A DNA stretch of 64,000 nucleotides from Membranipora membranacea (GCA_914767715.1 OU612067.1:4030001-4094000); one strand, 5' to 3'; positions 48,610 through 62,955 are shown, counted from the first letter of the stretch. Made by a program: numbers and translations. Notes: generated by a model not told the origin, from the letters alone.

Positions 48610-51600
48610 TTAGCCGATGGCTGATACGACGACCTCCGAGGTGTCACTAGAGGTAGACCTCACAGTGAGCTGCATGGTGACGCCCTCACTCAGAGCTAGC
48701 TTAGCCCTGACTAGAGTTTTATGACCACCAGAGAAGACTCCGGCTAGCAGCAGCTGATGTGAGGATCGATCCTCGGGCACCTTATCTGATCTCTCACAGG
48801 CAGCCATACCCAGAAACTTAGATATCTCCTTCACTGCCTCTGTAATAATGAATTAGATCAAAATAAACCCATGAATCATAGCCAACGTTTAGCTAAACGT
48901 ACATTGATGGCGAGTATATATCATATGTCTGTCCAGAAATATACGAATAGCGTATTGCACACAAACCAAGAGGAGTTTCAAACTGGATAGGAAAGAGAAA
49001 AGTGTTGAATTACAAACCTTCAAGTGATGACATATGGCTGAGAGCGAATGTATCTTCTAATTCATATTCAGCCCCGAGCTCTTCCCAGGCAGCGGCAAAG
49101 TTGGCCAGAGAGACTCGCTGCATGAAATCTGCCACAGCTATATCTACATCCTCAAGGGCGTACTCATCATCGTACCCCTCCTCATCACACTCTCCGGTAT
49201 TAGGATCACAGTCTTTAACTACATATTTTAGTAGACATGCAAACGATCCAGCTCCTGTAAATAATTAATACTTTGACATTCAGTTGAATCTTGGTAATAC
49301 AATTTGGAGTTATGAACATTATGTCAATGAGGGAGCAACTCCAACTACATTATATTGCATTATTATCCTACTCCCTGAAGGAACTAATAAAGCAGTATAA
49401 TGAGGTTACCAGGTTTTCTTGTCTCAGAATTACATAAAATGAGCCTCAAGTCACGTCAAGCATAAAACTAGCACTACATTTCTGCACCATTATTCAGGAA
49501 ATAAATTTTCCTAGTATGTGACCAAATATCTAGTTTAAGTTGCAAGTAATTAAAGTTTTGATATATCTACTAACCTGCACCAGTATCGGGCAGAGAGAGT
49601 ATAGTATAGGTAGTAGCTGGGTTATTGAACTCTAACTTAGCACAAGGTATAGTCTTTAATACTTCATACTCTTCAGAACTTTCCATCTGTACGGAGACCT
49701 CCTCCAGAACTTGATCATTCAGTGTGTTTGTGCAGTCAAACTATAAAATAGCACTTGATTGTGAAAGAGAGAAAATGTTGGTCCTACACCAAAAAGTGAA
49801 GCACATACAAGTAAAACAGGAATGATCGCGAAGCATGTGCAGGCAAAGGTTAATATGGGCTGCAGTGATATTTAAAGAGAGTACTTTACTACATTATACC
49901 AATATAAAAATAATATCTTTAGCTTGTCCCTTCCTTTCCTTATCACAGTAAAAACTCATAAGTAGCCAATTATAGTCTTTCGCCGCAATTAAAGACATCA
50001 ATTGTCAGTAAGTAAGCCACATTCAAACATCCAATCTCTGAGCACTAATATTACATACCTGGAACACGACATGCTGAGGGAAGACGTGTTTAACACATCT
50101 AACCACATACTCAGTCTCACTCTCTGTCAGCTCGACAGGAGGAGACGATTTGAACACAGTACCCAGCTCTGCTATCTCTGGTACAGCTGATAACTGCTCG
50201 GCATAAACATCCTGGGTGGTCGCTACCTGCAATAGTAATATTATCTGATTATGTCATACTGCTTAATAGGATGCCATAAATGAGTTTTAACTAGGAAACT
50301 AAAGATATAAGCATATCTTTTTTGTGGACCTATCGTTGGTTGAGACCTGGCTGCCTGTATTTCTGTTCTGATGTTGGTGTGAGTACAACTTACAAAGACA
50401 CACCAATGTCTAAGTTTAAGATAGTCGGGAAAACTGATAGATCAATAGATCCTTATGAAGCAGAATGTAGCAATGAGTGTCAGACAAAAGACTCAAAACC
50501 ACAGTTGGGAAGCTTTAAGGTCACAACACCTTTACAAGCAAGAGCGAAAAGTGAAGTGATATAAAGTTTACTGAAATTCAACAGAATATTAGAAAGCTGT
50601 GCCAAAACAATACATGACCTACCTTCGTCATTACGGTGGCAGCCTGTCAAGGATTGAGCATCAATGATTTACATTTTTGCACTTTTTTAGTGGCATACAA
50701 AAATTTGTCAACCCGTAACAAGCATCATGTGTGACTATCATTAAGTCAGAACAGAGACTATGTTTATCAGCTAAATAGCACTGAACCTATTGATTATTTA
50801 TCATCAAAAACAACTCAAATGACCGAATCAACTTTGATCTGCAATCTCTGTATTTATATTGGCATATCACAATGAAAATCAGTTTTTGATCCGCACTAAA
50901 CACTAGGTACAACTGTGTGACTAACAAATAGCGTACCTTCTTCTCTGATCTGTCGCTGGTAATACCGATACTACCCGGAGCAGCTCTCTCTGCAGTCATA
51001 GGCTGTGTATCAATAGGTACAGTCTTCATATCAAACGGCTGAGCTGGTGTCGGGTCTGCTGAGTAGTTATATAGAGCTCTCTCCAGTCCGACAACACTCA
51101 CCTGCAGGCCTGTAGGGATAAAATATAGTCTCATCAAATCACGCATGTGGCGGGAAAACTATTAGTTTTATCTCATATGTTGTCATAAAAAAAATATTTT
51201 ATTATATTTTTCACAATATATACTAATTGATTCTACCGTAATCCAAAGTCCTGGCAAGCAATTACAATTCATAACTGTCTTGACTTGGTCACAAATACAC
51301 TAGAACGTAAGTAAGACTTGTGTTAGATGATTGTACACCAAGTCAAATCATGTATGATGTCATCAATGGTTATCTAGCTCATGGATGACATCACAGATAC
51401 GAATGGAGTTAGGTGGGAAGTTTCATACAAAGATGAGATGAGAGAGTAGACACTAACCATTGAGGATATATTGAGAGTTGAGAGCAGTTTGTCTCTGCTG
51501 TAGGATAGTCATATATAGAGTAGCTCTATCTCTGACCTCATCGTCGGTATCCATACAGCATCTCTGTAGTAGTACTATAACACTCTGCAGTAACTCCTCA

Positions 51601-54600
51601 CAGTGAGCTCCAAACTTAGCGAGGGCGGTGACAGCGGCCGCCCGTACTGGTGCTGACTCCAGGATCACACGGTTATAGATATACCTTATATACTTACTAG
51701 GCTGCTGTGTACGAGGCCCCTCACGTCCCAGCAGGTGGAGGATACGAGTAGCCAATACCTAAAAGGTGATGCTGAGGGATTAGTATCACAATAAACCTAA
51801 ATATCCTCCCCATGCATACACTCAGTGTGACTTCCAGTTATATTTACAAACAATACATCATGCTACTTAGTAAGAGTAAATACTTAATCTCAGTATATTG
51901 AATGATATGGAATTTGACAGAGTACAACTAGTAGATTGATTTGATAGTTTGAAGTGCCCTTACACCAATTCGAGCCCGTTGGATATCAGGCTAATTGCAC
52001 TGCTCAGTACACCTGCACCACCCCAACCAGTAGTTGCAGATACTTAAGGTGCACAAACCAGTGTTCTTATGAATGAGTATTGGAAACGAATCATAAACAC
52101 CACACCTGTGTTCTATAAAGTAAAACTGATTGTGCTCAAATGGAGGAGATAATGACTGTACTCACTGTGTGCTCACAGTCCTCTATGAATTCACAGAGAT
52201 GACTGAGACCAGCTTCCTTAGCCTCTCCATTCTCGTCTATGATAGCTATGATTGTGTTAACTATAGCCTTCTTATAATCAAACCCTCCCTCATCTCTCAA
52301 CATTGAGCTTAAGAACTGCATCATCACATTGTGCTTACGGGGAAACTTCTGACACAATGCCCTGTAACAAAGAAAATATAATATAGAACGTGTCAACGCC
52401 ATGGTTTGAGTTAAAACATATCATTATATACAGATATATCCATAGATGCATATACAGACATGAAGATTATATTCTACAAAAGCAGTTGAAAATAATATCT
52501 AATTGTCTCATAATGGTGATATAAATTGTTTTCCTGCATGGAAATTTGATGAAGTGATTTACTCCGCGAAGAACATTGATTACTCACTTAATAGCATCGA
52601 CAACAACAATCTTGAACTCATCAGAGATTTCAGACATGAAGCTTGAGATTTGTTTCATGAGTCTATCCACACTGCTCTCAGAGCCGGTCTTCAGTAGGGT
52701 GGTGATAGCCAGTGTAGCGATACTTCTGTTAGTATCTGTGATCAGGTTCTCTAGATCCAGATTACAAGCTGTCACAGCTGCCGGGTGCTTCATGGCTACT
52801 TTGTTCAGCGTCTTCACAGCTGCAAACCTGTAAACATCAAATTAAGTTCATATATTTCTTCTCAAAATGAGCCCAAGAATCTAATTATTTCCATAGGAGA
52901 ATGCTATCCTCAGTATCAGAACAATGCAAGAACAAGAGGACAGTGCTGTACAGTTGTACAGTTTTACAGAAGGAAACATCCTTTGCAAACCTGGCAACTT
53001 ACATAATGGCCTGTCTTAACAAAGCTAGTCACCTGATTTTATGGTCTGGCAGTAGACCTTTGTAATGTCTATCTCAAGATATCACTCAGATTATGATCTT
53101 CTATGCTATGTTTATCCAGTATTATACCTGAGTGTAGGTTTAGGAGAGCTACAGAACAGTTGTAGTACACTGACGGCCGGTGCCAGCTCTTTACTAGTTG
53201 TGTGCTTCATGCTGACTATGGCATGTGCTGCCTCATATATAACAATCTCACTCTTATGTCTGAGACATCCCTCAATCAGGTCAAACATTGGATTATCAGA
53301 TCCTAGGTCCTCTTCTTCTATCAGCTTAGCGGCTATTCTTATCTAAACAACAATTAAAAATCATGTAAGATTCCTTATTTAAAAACAACTTGCTGCCCAA
53401 GTGTTTTAACAACAATAACATTTTTTCACTGTGAAACACCACGACCAATGGCCTGCGAAATTCTAAAATCAGTTCAAGAACATCAAGATCAGAATTCTGA
53501 GTAAGAATTATGTAACAATAGGATGGATGATATATCCACTAACCAGGAGACACATAGCATAAGGAGACTTGAGTTGACCTCTGGTGAACTTCTGTACGAG
53601 TTTGTTGACGGCCAGTTTGTCGTGTTTCCTTATATGATAGAGTAAGCCGAGAGCGTGATACTGGACCATCACATTATCTGAGTTAACAGCCTCCTGAGCC
53701 TCATTAACCCAGCGCTTAGTCACGTCCATACTCGTCTTACACAGATGCTACAAGAGTGATAAGTTTGTATAACATTATTAAAGAATCTATGTAATTAACT
53801 GGCAGATATTCTATCACAACGGTGGCAATCAGTAAATCCCTATAGTAAGGACGGCAATCTTTAAAGAGAGCGCCAGGGTTACTCGGCTGTCTGACAGTAT
53901 GATGGCACGTGTAATTTAACAGAGTCAATAACTCCAAGACAAGTTCGATATCTGACATATTGATAAGGAAAAATAGACAAGGAATTCGCACTTCGTCAGA
54001 ATTTCAAGATCCCCAGTATGATTTTCCAACCCAAAGAATATACACTTACCAGAGAAGAGACAAGAGCAGCGGATGAAACCGGGTGTACTTTATCTACTAT
54101 AGCCTGCTTCATATATCTCTCTATACTCTGCAGCATACCAGTCTACAATCATCGTATAAGAACAACTATAGAGTCATATATAATACTAACAGTCACAAGC
54201 TGTAGAGCAAACTAGCGCAGGTGCTTACTACTCTACAAATCGATGAGTTTGGGGTGTGATTTGGGATAGGGTATTCATTGCATTCAGAATCAGTTATGGG
54301 TTCATTCATGGAAAGGCTGGAAGTTGTTAATTTAGCAGTTTTGTTAATATTTTGAGGCGCGATCCATGCAGCTCATTACGTTATATACTAACAGACTAAA
54401 ATATAGAATAGACAGGCACTGTTAGTAATGTGTAAGATCATCCACAGAGCAATTAACAGTTGTTACATTTATATTCTAGTTGAACCAGTAATTTTTGTAA
54501 TTGTTATACCAAAGATTTTCTTGTGGTGGACACATCTTGGTAACTGTTCCATGATGAATAAGTAATGCAACAGAAGGGTAACGCGTTAGTTTGGTGCTTC

Positions 54601-56203
54601 AGGTCAAGCTTATTTGAAATAAGCCCACGCTCTCACAAATCGCAACTCACATCAGTGATTTTGCACAGAGCTCGGATAGCCGGTCCTCTGAACTGATCTT
54701 CTTTGCCAGTCATATCTTTAGTCAGACTGGATGTTACGATGATTACATCCTCGGCAATCTCTGCCATCTCTTTAATCACCAGATATACCATTCTCCTCAA
54801 TGTCACCTGTTAAAAAAAATGAACAGTTAATAACATTATCAAATTAAAACTGAATGAGTTTATTTATTTATGTTTACCAAAGCCTGATTGCAGACAACCA
54901 TGGGTTTGATACGACCAACCCTGGATTAACATTTTCCCTTTTTTCCTGAATCATTTTCATTGGACAATAAGAGAATGTCTAACACCGTTTCGTATATTTG
55001 GAATATTACAAACATACAAAATAACGTTAGACTTATCACTGAAACAATTGACCTGAGGGACACAAATTGTAATTTTGACAACAGACCTATATAGACATGG
55101 ATAAATTAATGAGAACTGAAATGATTCTTTCCATAACACAGTTCTATTACCAGCTTTCACTAAAAACATCTGCTTAGGTGGTGTTGAAAGTGCTGGTTTT
55201 AACATAGACTTACATCTTTACATTGAAACAGCTTTGTCATGGCAAAGAATGTGTCTGTGGCCTCATTTGGACCCAGGTGTTCTCCCTTGCTGATGATGAA
55301 GAGTAGCTTTGTGAGAATAAACTGACATTTTCTAGGGTTTATCGGAGTGGCATTGAAAATGCTTCTCGCTTCCTGAAGGACAGCTGTCTTGTCTAACCTC
55401 TCGTATGGGTTACCTGAAAGAAGAGAATTTATTGTAATAAACATACCAATGGAATTCCCTCACTTACCATACTAAAATATTCAAAAGAGAAACAATAAGC
55501 AAGCCTATGTTGAATAGGAATGATTTTATTCAGTGGTAGCTCATTAACATATATTTGCTAGAGTAAAATTAGCGTGTGACCGTGAGGGACCAATGAACTC
55601 CCTCTCTCTCTATTGGAGAGACTGATAGCTGAGCAAAATAGAACGCAGCTAAGCCAGGGCAGGCTATTGACTTATTGAGCTTTTATCATTAATTTTATAC
55701 TACAAGACAAGTAAGATTTTAGTGACAACAACCAACTTCTAAGGCCTACTACACTAACCTAGTCCTTCCTGGCTGAGCTGCCTCCAGCCCATGACCATAC
55801 ACCACAAGAATGATATGCACATCAATATCATATATATACATACAATACATACATAGTTAGTAACTCCTTGGATAGATCATTCAATGAGTCTATATCCTTA
55901 GATATATGGTATAACCAAGGCTCTAACTCCTTGATCTATCTTGGCCTATCTTTATAGTGAAGACAGTACACTATGATTCATTACTTTTCTCACTCCATAT
56001 ATGTATTGTATAGCATATATTTTTGTGCAAGCCGGTCTAAAAAACATCATCATCAGCATGATGATGATGAACAGTGAGATTGACATGACTGATAGGCTAA
56101 TATTATGCTGGATAGATAAAGCCATTTACAAGGAATATCCTTTCTCTCTCTAGCAGGAGAAATACCTACCAGCTTCCTCTTCTTTCTTGTCTCTCTTCAA
56201 CAT
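48610..56203 (-). CDS. COPG: Coatomer subunit gamma (gamma-COP)
   Basis: Fourteen exons on the minus strand: 56203-56170, 55413-55214, 54806-54651, 54142-54050, 53747-53544, 53342-53128, 52827-52588, 52361-52166, 51758-51458, 51109-50937, 50226-50059, 49740-49575, 49254-49018, 48839-48610; 2613 nt, 870 residues (human COPG1 is 874). Residues 1-546 are the alpha-solenoid adaptin trunk with near-invariant stretches such as [49 protein letters not shown] and [11 protein letters not shown]. Residues 547-604 form the hinge, and 605-870 the appendage, with [22 protein letters not shown] and [20 protein letters not shown]. Gamma-COP is a core subunit of the COPI coat for Golgi-to-ER and intra-Golgi transport. 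The first coding exon holds only 11 codons plus one base. The gene is head-to-head with the myosin light chain gene. Confidence 0.97.
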
Positions 56204-56614
56204 GTTTCAAGCGGTTCTGAGGGAGGAATATTCAGTTTTGTTGTGGGAGAATTCTCAAAATTTATTTTGCTTCTTCCTACAGATTTTCTTCCACGTCAAT
56301 TTAATTGGACAACCTTCGCATATTCTGGTAAAATGAATTTTTATGTGATATTATACCTGCGTATTAATTCTACCAGACTAAGCATTGAGGTATGTTCACT
56401 GGCAACAACAATTCTAACAAAATAATTTTTCATTGGACAGAACTAGTCACATGACTGATCATGTGACAATAATAATGCAAAGTTGATGAGCAATGGAGCA
56501 TAATAAATTACATGGTAAGAGCCATGTGTCATAATCATATTATAGGTCACTGCATTCACAAACCGGTGTTCAAAGAAGGAAGAGACAAGCAACTCTGCTA
56601 GGAAGTCAATCAAA
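56204..56614. promoter_or_regulatory. Candidate bidirectional promoter, coatomer gamma / myosin light chain
   Basis: Only 411 bp separate the two divergent start codons. Inverted CCAAT boxes (ATTGG) lie at 56304-56308 and 56432-56436. A 22-bp dyad at 56446-56467 joins GTCACATGA and TCATGTGAC with a 4-bp spacer; both halves are CANNTG E-boxes of the M-box type recognised by MiT/TFE bHLH-Zip factors. No TATA box is evident. Both 5' UTRs must lie within this interval. The functional reading is inference. Confidence 0.6.
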
Positions 56615-59600
56615 ATGGTAAGATTTTGCAGACACATTACTTCATTGAAACCATAATAAGAATATGAACAGATAAAGTGGGAAAGAGGGTGTGACTGGGC
56701 ATCAGATGATTATATTTATTATACTAAATTAGGGGTAAAGTTAGTTGCTGCATCCAATCCATGCAATCTTCGTTGGGCTGTTGATCTCCTCTTTTCCGCT
56801 AAGGTAAACTAGCAAAATTCAGCTCATCAACACAAACTAGCCTGCTCTTAGATACCTTTTCTGTTAAGCTATATGGATTATACTCAAGTCTATGAAAACA
56901 AAGACTAGAGAGAATGAACAGCTGTGGTTGGTATGAATTATTGTTCCGAGTCGACTCCGGAACTATCCATCCTACTGTGTGTAAACTTTGTTCCGCTTCC
57001 CACTGTAGGCCGGTTTCAACGAGGATCAAATCCAGGAGTACCAGGAGGTGTTTGGAATATTCGATAATGTTGGTGATGGTAAAGTTCCGGTAGCTTTACT
57101 AGGTGAGCTTCTCAGAGCATGTGGACAAAACCCAACCGAGGCTGAATGGAGGAAGCTCGTAGGCGATGATCCAGGTAACTCTAACAAATACCATCCTCTT
57201 ATTGTGAACTCAAAGCGACTGACTACCTGTAAAACAACAGTAGTATTCATTTTGAATTTCAAGGAACTGTACCTTGCTGTGCGGGTTCTGGAATACGCGG
57301 AAAGGCGGAAAATCAGTTTCATCGCGGAAAAGCGTTTTCTGATTTTCCGCCTTTCCGCGTTTTCCAGAACCCGCCTTGCTGCATAGGCACAACTGCTGCA
57401 AGACTCCTGTAATCTTTGTAATCCATATTTATAATCTTAGTAATCATGCTCTGGTTATCTGCTCCGATTAATGTTATCGTATGATATAAGATATTTGTTG
57501 TGTTTACCATAAGCTAAATACCATCAACAATAGGCATACCACAAATACTAACTGGTGGTCTATGTGGCCAACAAATCAGTGATAGTTTTACTGCTTTGTG
57601 TGGTGAATAATAAAGTGATAAAATGGAACATCCTGGGAAGCTGGTATGCTGTAACGGTAGATTGCTTACCATCATCATGTTCTAAAGGACCAAACAATTT
57701 GTAATCTCTGTTTTTTTCGGCTTGCTATTTATTGGTAGATTGATATTGCAGGTACTTCTTACCACTGACTTATCTATTAGCTCTCTAAGCCATGGCTATG
57801 TCAGAAGTGTCATTGTACCCTATGTTTATTTCACAGAGAAGTGTATGATTTCGCAATTCTCCACGCATACCATATTCTATATAAATGTCAATGGTCAGGG
57901 TATTAGTCTGGACACCAATGGACTGTTACATAACATGAATACATATCACTGCCAAAAGCAATGTGTCCGTTCAACTACCACAACAAGCTATTCGGAATGT
58001 TAACTAACTGGCCACTTTAGATTGTGTATAACATAAGCTTCAGGATAAGATCAAGAATTCCGAGGCATGTCATAAAAACACTTGCAATGCTGTCTGTTTA
58101 TGAAAAACCATGTAGGTATATTAGGCCTGCCGTTTATAACTCTTATCTTGAAATTTAAGTATCAAATCTTGTGTTACCTCTTATAAATTTGAGATGACAC
58201 TTGAAGTAACTACATTCCTTCAGACATAAAACTCCGTAAGATTGCGCTCAAATGAATTTACTTATTTGGTATCGAGGAGATGAAATCTCAAATATGAAAC
58301 AGCAGACTAGTATACCAGGTAGCTTGGGAACCTTGTGACAGTTTTTCAACAGTCCTGTTATTTCATAAAATTAATAGTTACAAAGGGTAATGTGTGACCT
58401 TGGTAATCCTCCCAGTTGAGAGTTATGAGCATCACTGCAGTGGAGTTTCTTTGAATCACTAGCCACGGTGTTATTGAAGAAACTAAAGAGAGTAGATGCA
58501 GTCTCTCCATTTCTAGTGCAATGTGTTATATAGCCAGAAGGAACCCAAAAGAACCATTTAAGAGCTTATGAGTTCTGCCCCTCTTCACACTGGCTTCCAT
58601 TTTTACCATGAGAAAAATGATAGAGTGATAGTCTACCTCCATGGGTAGCAAAGAACATGTAGATCTTTGTAGTTGTATGATAAAAAACCTTCAAACTGAG
58701 ATTATCTTGTTGCAGAGAAAAGAATATCATTCAATGAGTACCTTCCACTTCTCAAAGACACAGCTAAGACCAAGGATAAGACGCTGAACCAGAGTGACTT
58801 TATAGAGGCATTTAAAGTGTTTGATAAAGAGCAGAACGGACATATATCCACAGCTGAACTTCGGCACCTTCTCTCTAACTTAGGTATGAGTCATCAAGTC
58901 CAATGTCATTAATCCTATGTGTGACTGATCACGGATTGTCTGATCACTTCCACCGACTAAGACTAAGTTCAGTGAAGGCAGGTGGGGTGGGGTCTCTGAT
59001 TGGGCCTGATGAGGTTGAGTTTAAACCAGAGATCTGTATGTGGGCAGAGCACGGAAAGCAGTGAGATTGAGCCTTCAAGTTTGCACTGTCAATCTATCCA
59101 ATGAACTCCCTCATTGATCTATCTACTGCTTGCCTGCCTCCTGATAACTTCACAACCCTGGTTGAGAGGTTATTGATGACATGCAGCTGATATTTATGAT
59201 GGGATGGGATACTTAGTAATGGTTTTACAAAGCCTTGTCATGTCCTGTCCTGTCAGGCGCCTAGACAGGCTTCCAAATGAAAGTTATGCACTGGGTAAAT
59301 ACTACTCTTGTTTAGTTGCATAGTTTGAATAAGTCATAAAAAAACCAGTCAGTCTTTCAATAGCTGTTCATAACATACATGTCACAAGCCTAATTACCAG
59401 GTGGGTAATCAAAAGCCTCAGAACCAACACATCCTGCTTGTTTCGCTTTACAAAAATCATAAAACTGTGAACACACAAAGTGTTTACAAGCGGACTCGAG
59501 CTATTTTGCACAACATGTAGGTATTTGTAGACACAATCTCATATTTCTTAATTGTTTGCACTTTTTAACTACGCTTCGATAAATTGGCTTTTATCAGACA

Positions 59601-62600
59601 TATCTATATTGGCTGAGTCACTAGGCTCTATACATACATAGCCTACGTGGTGAATAGGAAAGTCAAAGTTGGTTGACGCAGGAACACAAGTTTTTATCAA
59701 GCTGTTTATGGAGTGTAATGCCCGAGGAATGCAGGCTTTGTCCTCTCAGGTTCTGCTTTTGTGTCCGGCTGCACCCGAATGTACTACTATAGTGTGTGTC
59801 ACCCATACACTTAATAATAAGTCTATGGGTGTCACCTTCTTTCAAGTAACACAAAAGAATCGATAAATTTTCCTCGTCTTCATGCCCCACCTTTGTGATA
59901 TGGAATAGTTTGGTAGCAGAACACAGTTTGTGACCGAGAGGAGTGTTAATGGTGTCTCTATGTGCGAGGGGGGAGGAGTTTCAACCATCTAAAGATTCCA
60001 CAGAAATCTTATTATTGCAACTCGACATGAATTCCTGGTTAAAATGACCTACAGTTAACCTATGCAGATATAGGACGTTACCTACATTGACTAGTAGGCT
60101 ATATGATAAGTGGTCTATTTTGGAGGACTGTGATGTGGGTTAATAACATCCATTAATCAGAATCGAGCTCAATATGTTACCAAAATATTACTAGTGGTGT
60201 ATTCTCCATATAGTCATGATAATGCCAAAGATTATATGATAATGCTGTCCTGGCAAACATGCCTATACTTAACTCCAGCCTTCACTGTCGTTTTGACAAG
60301 TGGGTTTTGTACTGGTTTATGGAATTTCTAGCCAGACCCGTTGTTGCTTATTTGGTTTACATTTTTGATCAAATTTCATTTGACAGAGCCACCGCTTGCC
60401 TGCCTAGACATATCTATTGAGTTTGAATATAGCAATATACCAATACCAATGCACTAATTGTTGAGTCTAAGGATCGGCATGTAGAGATTAGCTAAGTGGA
60501 TATTTGGTTGTAGAATATTATAAAGATAAGGGGGTACAAGGCACCTCACAAGTTTGAATACTTTCGTCAACAATCAACTACGCTATGAACTAGCCTTGTC
60601 ACGCGGCTACTTATTTTTGTTTAGGGGGGGTACCAAACAACCCCCAAAAACAAAACCGGTGGCCGTATGATAAGGGTAGCTGTGGACAAGTTACAGCACC
60701 TCACAAGTTTGACTACAACTTGCTATGAACAGCGCTGTGACTCCGTCGATATGAGTTTTTATATATCAGTGCTCAAAGCTGAAGTGGCGTTTTATACACA
60801 TGGATGAGTTCTGATTCGCCTCATCAGCTCCTGTCCCATTATTACAAAATGTATGAGAATGTCATCTTTCGCTGCCTAGATCGGCTAAGATGTTTTGAGG
60901 GTTGTTATGCTGTAAATTGAGATGAAAAATTGAATGTTCCAATTCATGTTAACTGTAAAGCCAGCCCTCCAAGCCTGTCACTGCCGAGTAGAGACATACA
61001 AGGTCACTCTATGAAACTAGTGTATGCCTACTGATATAGTGTCGGATTTGAAGTTTCCAGCGGCTCAATTTCTGTTCAGTTCAGCTTCAGCTAATTACTT
61101 GGCCATAGTCGCAGGACTTTCAGCTACCATTAAAAATTTTGATCATCTAGAAATATCATTGTCAGTTGATTTTACACTCCCTCATGCCAATGTATTTTGT
61201 GGTCTGGTTTCAAAGGTTTTTTGATGTTGTGTCATTGGTCTAATTTTATGTCATATATCTGCCTAAATGATTGAGTTTCATCACTTTATAATACGTCATC
61301 ACAACTGTTGATCTCCCTGGCCTCATCCTGACATCATGATGATAACACTGTTACAGGCTCGGCGAATCAAATAACGGACTATGTGTTTTTGTATCTTACT
61401 GTTCTGTCTGATTTAGGAGAAAAAATGACAGAAGAAGAATGTGAAATGGTATTCCAAGGTCATGAAGATGCTCAAGGCAATGTTAATTATGAAGGTAAGA
61501 TTCACATACATTTTCACCAATCATACTATAGTACCAGCTTGTAGTCATCAGACCTTCTCCAACTGTTACAATTATTCCTTCATATCGTCTGTTGTCTGTG
61601 AAACCAAATTCAGATGTGATGTTACCAGACTTGCGGAGTGAAATGATAGATGATCATGTATTTTTAAGGCAAGAGAAAGTAGGGGTATCTCCTAGTAAAA
61701 GTGCTGTAACATAGAATTTTATTATTATTACTGAGAGGAATGCGAGAGCTCAAGCATGAAATTACCATGGCTAATGGCTAATTATGAATCAATCAGAATA
61801 TCCGTATCCTGGTTACCTGGATCAGTGTATCTTTTTTATAAAAGTCCGCTGAGCGGAGTGTTTCCTTTCCCATGTATTGTGGTCATGACTCACAGGTGGA
61901 TATCACATAGTAGCTGTTACAGATATCTGCTTCTGTGACAGTCTTACCTTTACACCATATATTATTATATAAGCTGACAGGTTTATAGGGAGGATATGAT
62001 ATCCTTCTAGACATTTCATTCCATCTTTTTGAAACACAACCTATCTCTTATATGATCCAAGCCCCTAACTATCACTTTGCATAAGCCTTAATACTGACAC
62101 CACCTTTGCATTAAGTGATTCGTTATGTTCGAGGGCAAAGTTTGCCCCCCCCCCCATAGGTTTCCCTCAGCCCCCATGTATAGACAGTTTCAGAAGAAGC
62201 GCCATCCTAATAGGTTATTGTAAGGTAGCTTCCTCTCTATGTACAGTATTATATATTCTTGCCTAGCTCTGCCTCCTGAGGTGCAAGGGAGCCCGATTCT
62301 GAATCGTTTTGACATCATAAGGTGTAATAATTTTAGATCTCATAGTGGCTACTATATCAGGAGCGTAATTTGTAGGTAATCCAGCACTGTGTGAGCTTTT
62401 CCTTTTCAACATCACTGCAACATTTTTTCCCAATCACTCCCTCTCACCAAATCACCCAACATGATGGTTAAAACTAAGACCTCAAGGATTGTTAAAAATA
62501 AACCCAGCAATTATACACCAACCCACTATCACAACCTAACACATGAACATTGAACTATAATTTTATATGTGTTTGACTGTTTGGCGATCTTACTAACCAA

Positions 62601-62955
62601 CTGTGTTATCTAACCCAAAACTATTCACCATAGATCTGCCTCAACACAGCCAATATAGCTCTTGTCAAATGCCAGACATTCTTTCTCAATTTATTACCAT
62701 GGTAACACATCAATTATTTTTCTTGCAAATTCCATCTAAGTAATTGAGATATGTTCCCCTTCCAACAATGGGTGGACGATTCCAAAATGTGCGCTTATGC
62801 ACAACATGGTTGCTTGCATATTAGAGAGACTTCTCATCGTTTTGTTACTGCCGTTGTCGTCACCGACTCATTGTATAATCTTTATTATGTTTAAAATGTT
62901 GTTTTTGTGTTTTGCAGAGTTGATTGACCATGTGGTGTACAACAGAACGTTATAA
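56615..62955 (+). CDS. MYL6: Myosin essential (alkali) light chain
   Basis: Five coding exons: 56615-56617, 57009-57174, 58716-58883, 61417-61494, 62918-62955; 453 nt, 150 residues, the usual length of this calmodulin-family chain, which stabilises the myosin lever arm by wrapping its first IQ motif. The first coding exon is the ATG alone, followed at once by GTAAGA, an intron position also known in calmodulin genes. Motifs are EYQEVFGIFDNVGDGKV (degenerate EF-hand 1), the spacer RACGQNPTEAEWRKLVG, FIEAFKVFDKEQNGHISTAE (EF-hand 3 loop 93-104), RHLLSNLGEKMTEEECEMVF, and HEDAQGNVNYEELIDHVV. The GEKMTEEE stretch with a degenerate last EF-hand separates it from calmodulin and troponin C. Muscle versus non-muscle type cannot be told. 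Confidence 0.93.
57281..57374. repeat. Hairpin element in myosin light chain intron 2, ~36-bp arms
   Basis: 57281-57316 (gcgggttctggaatacgcgg and on) pairs with 57339-57374 with one mismatch; loop about 22 bp. It is much GC-richer than the surrounding intron, so it is probably an inserted miniature inverted-repeat element. Confidence 0.9.

Noticed and set aside
50322-50564. Plus-strand 80-residue frame opposite a coatomer gamma intron
   Set aside because: Looks protein-like in part but has no recognised motif, no splice context, and lies inside an intron of a well-supported gene on the other strand.
57722-58003. 93-residue frame in myosin light chain intron 2
   Set aside because: No motif and inside a confidently modelled intron.
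59663-59890. Overlapping frames on both strands in myosin light chain intron 3
   Set aside because: No motif, no conserved splice sites; a short inverted repeat here (gtgtcacccata / tatgggtgtcac) explains nothing more.
56615-62955. Calmodulin or troponin C as the identity of this EF-hand gene
   Set aside because: EF-hands 1 and 4 are degenerate and the spacer and GEKMTEEE region fit essential myosin light chains better.
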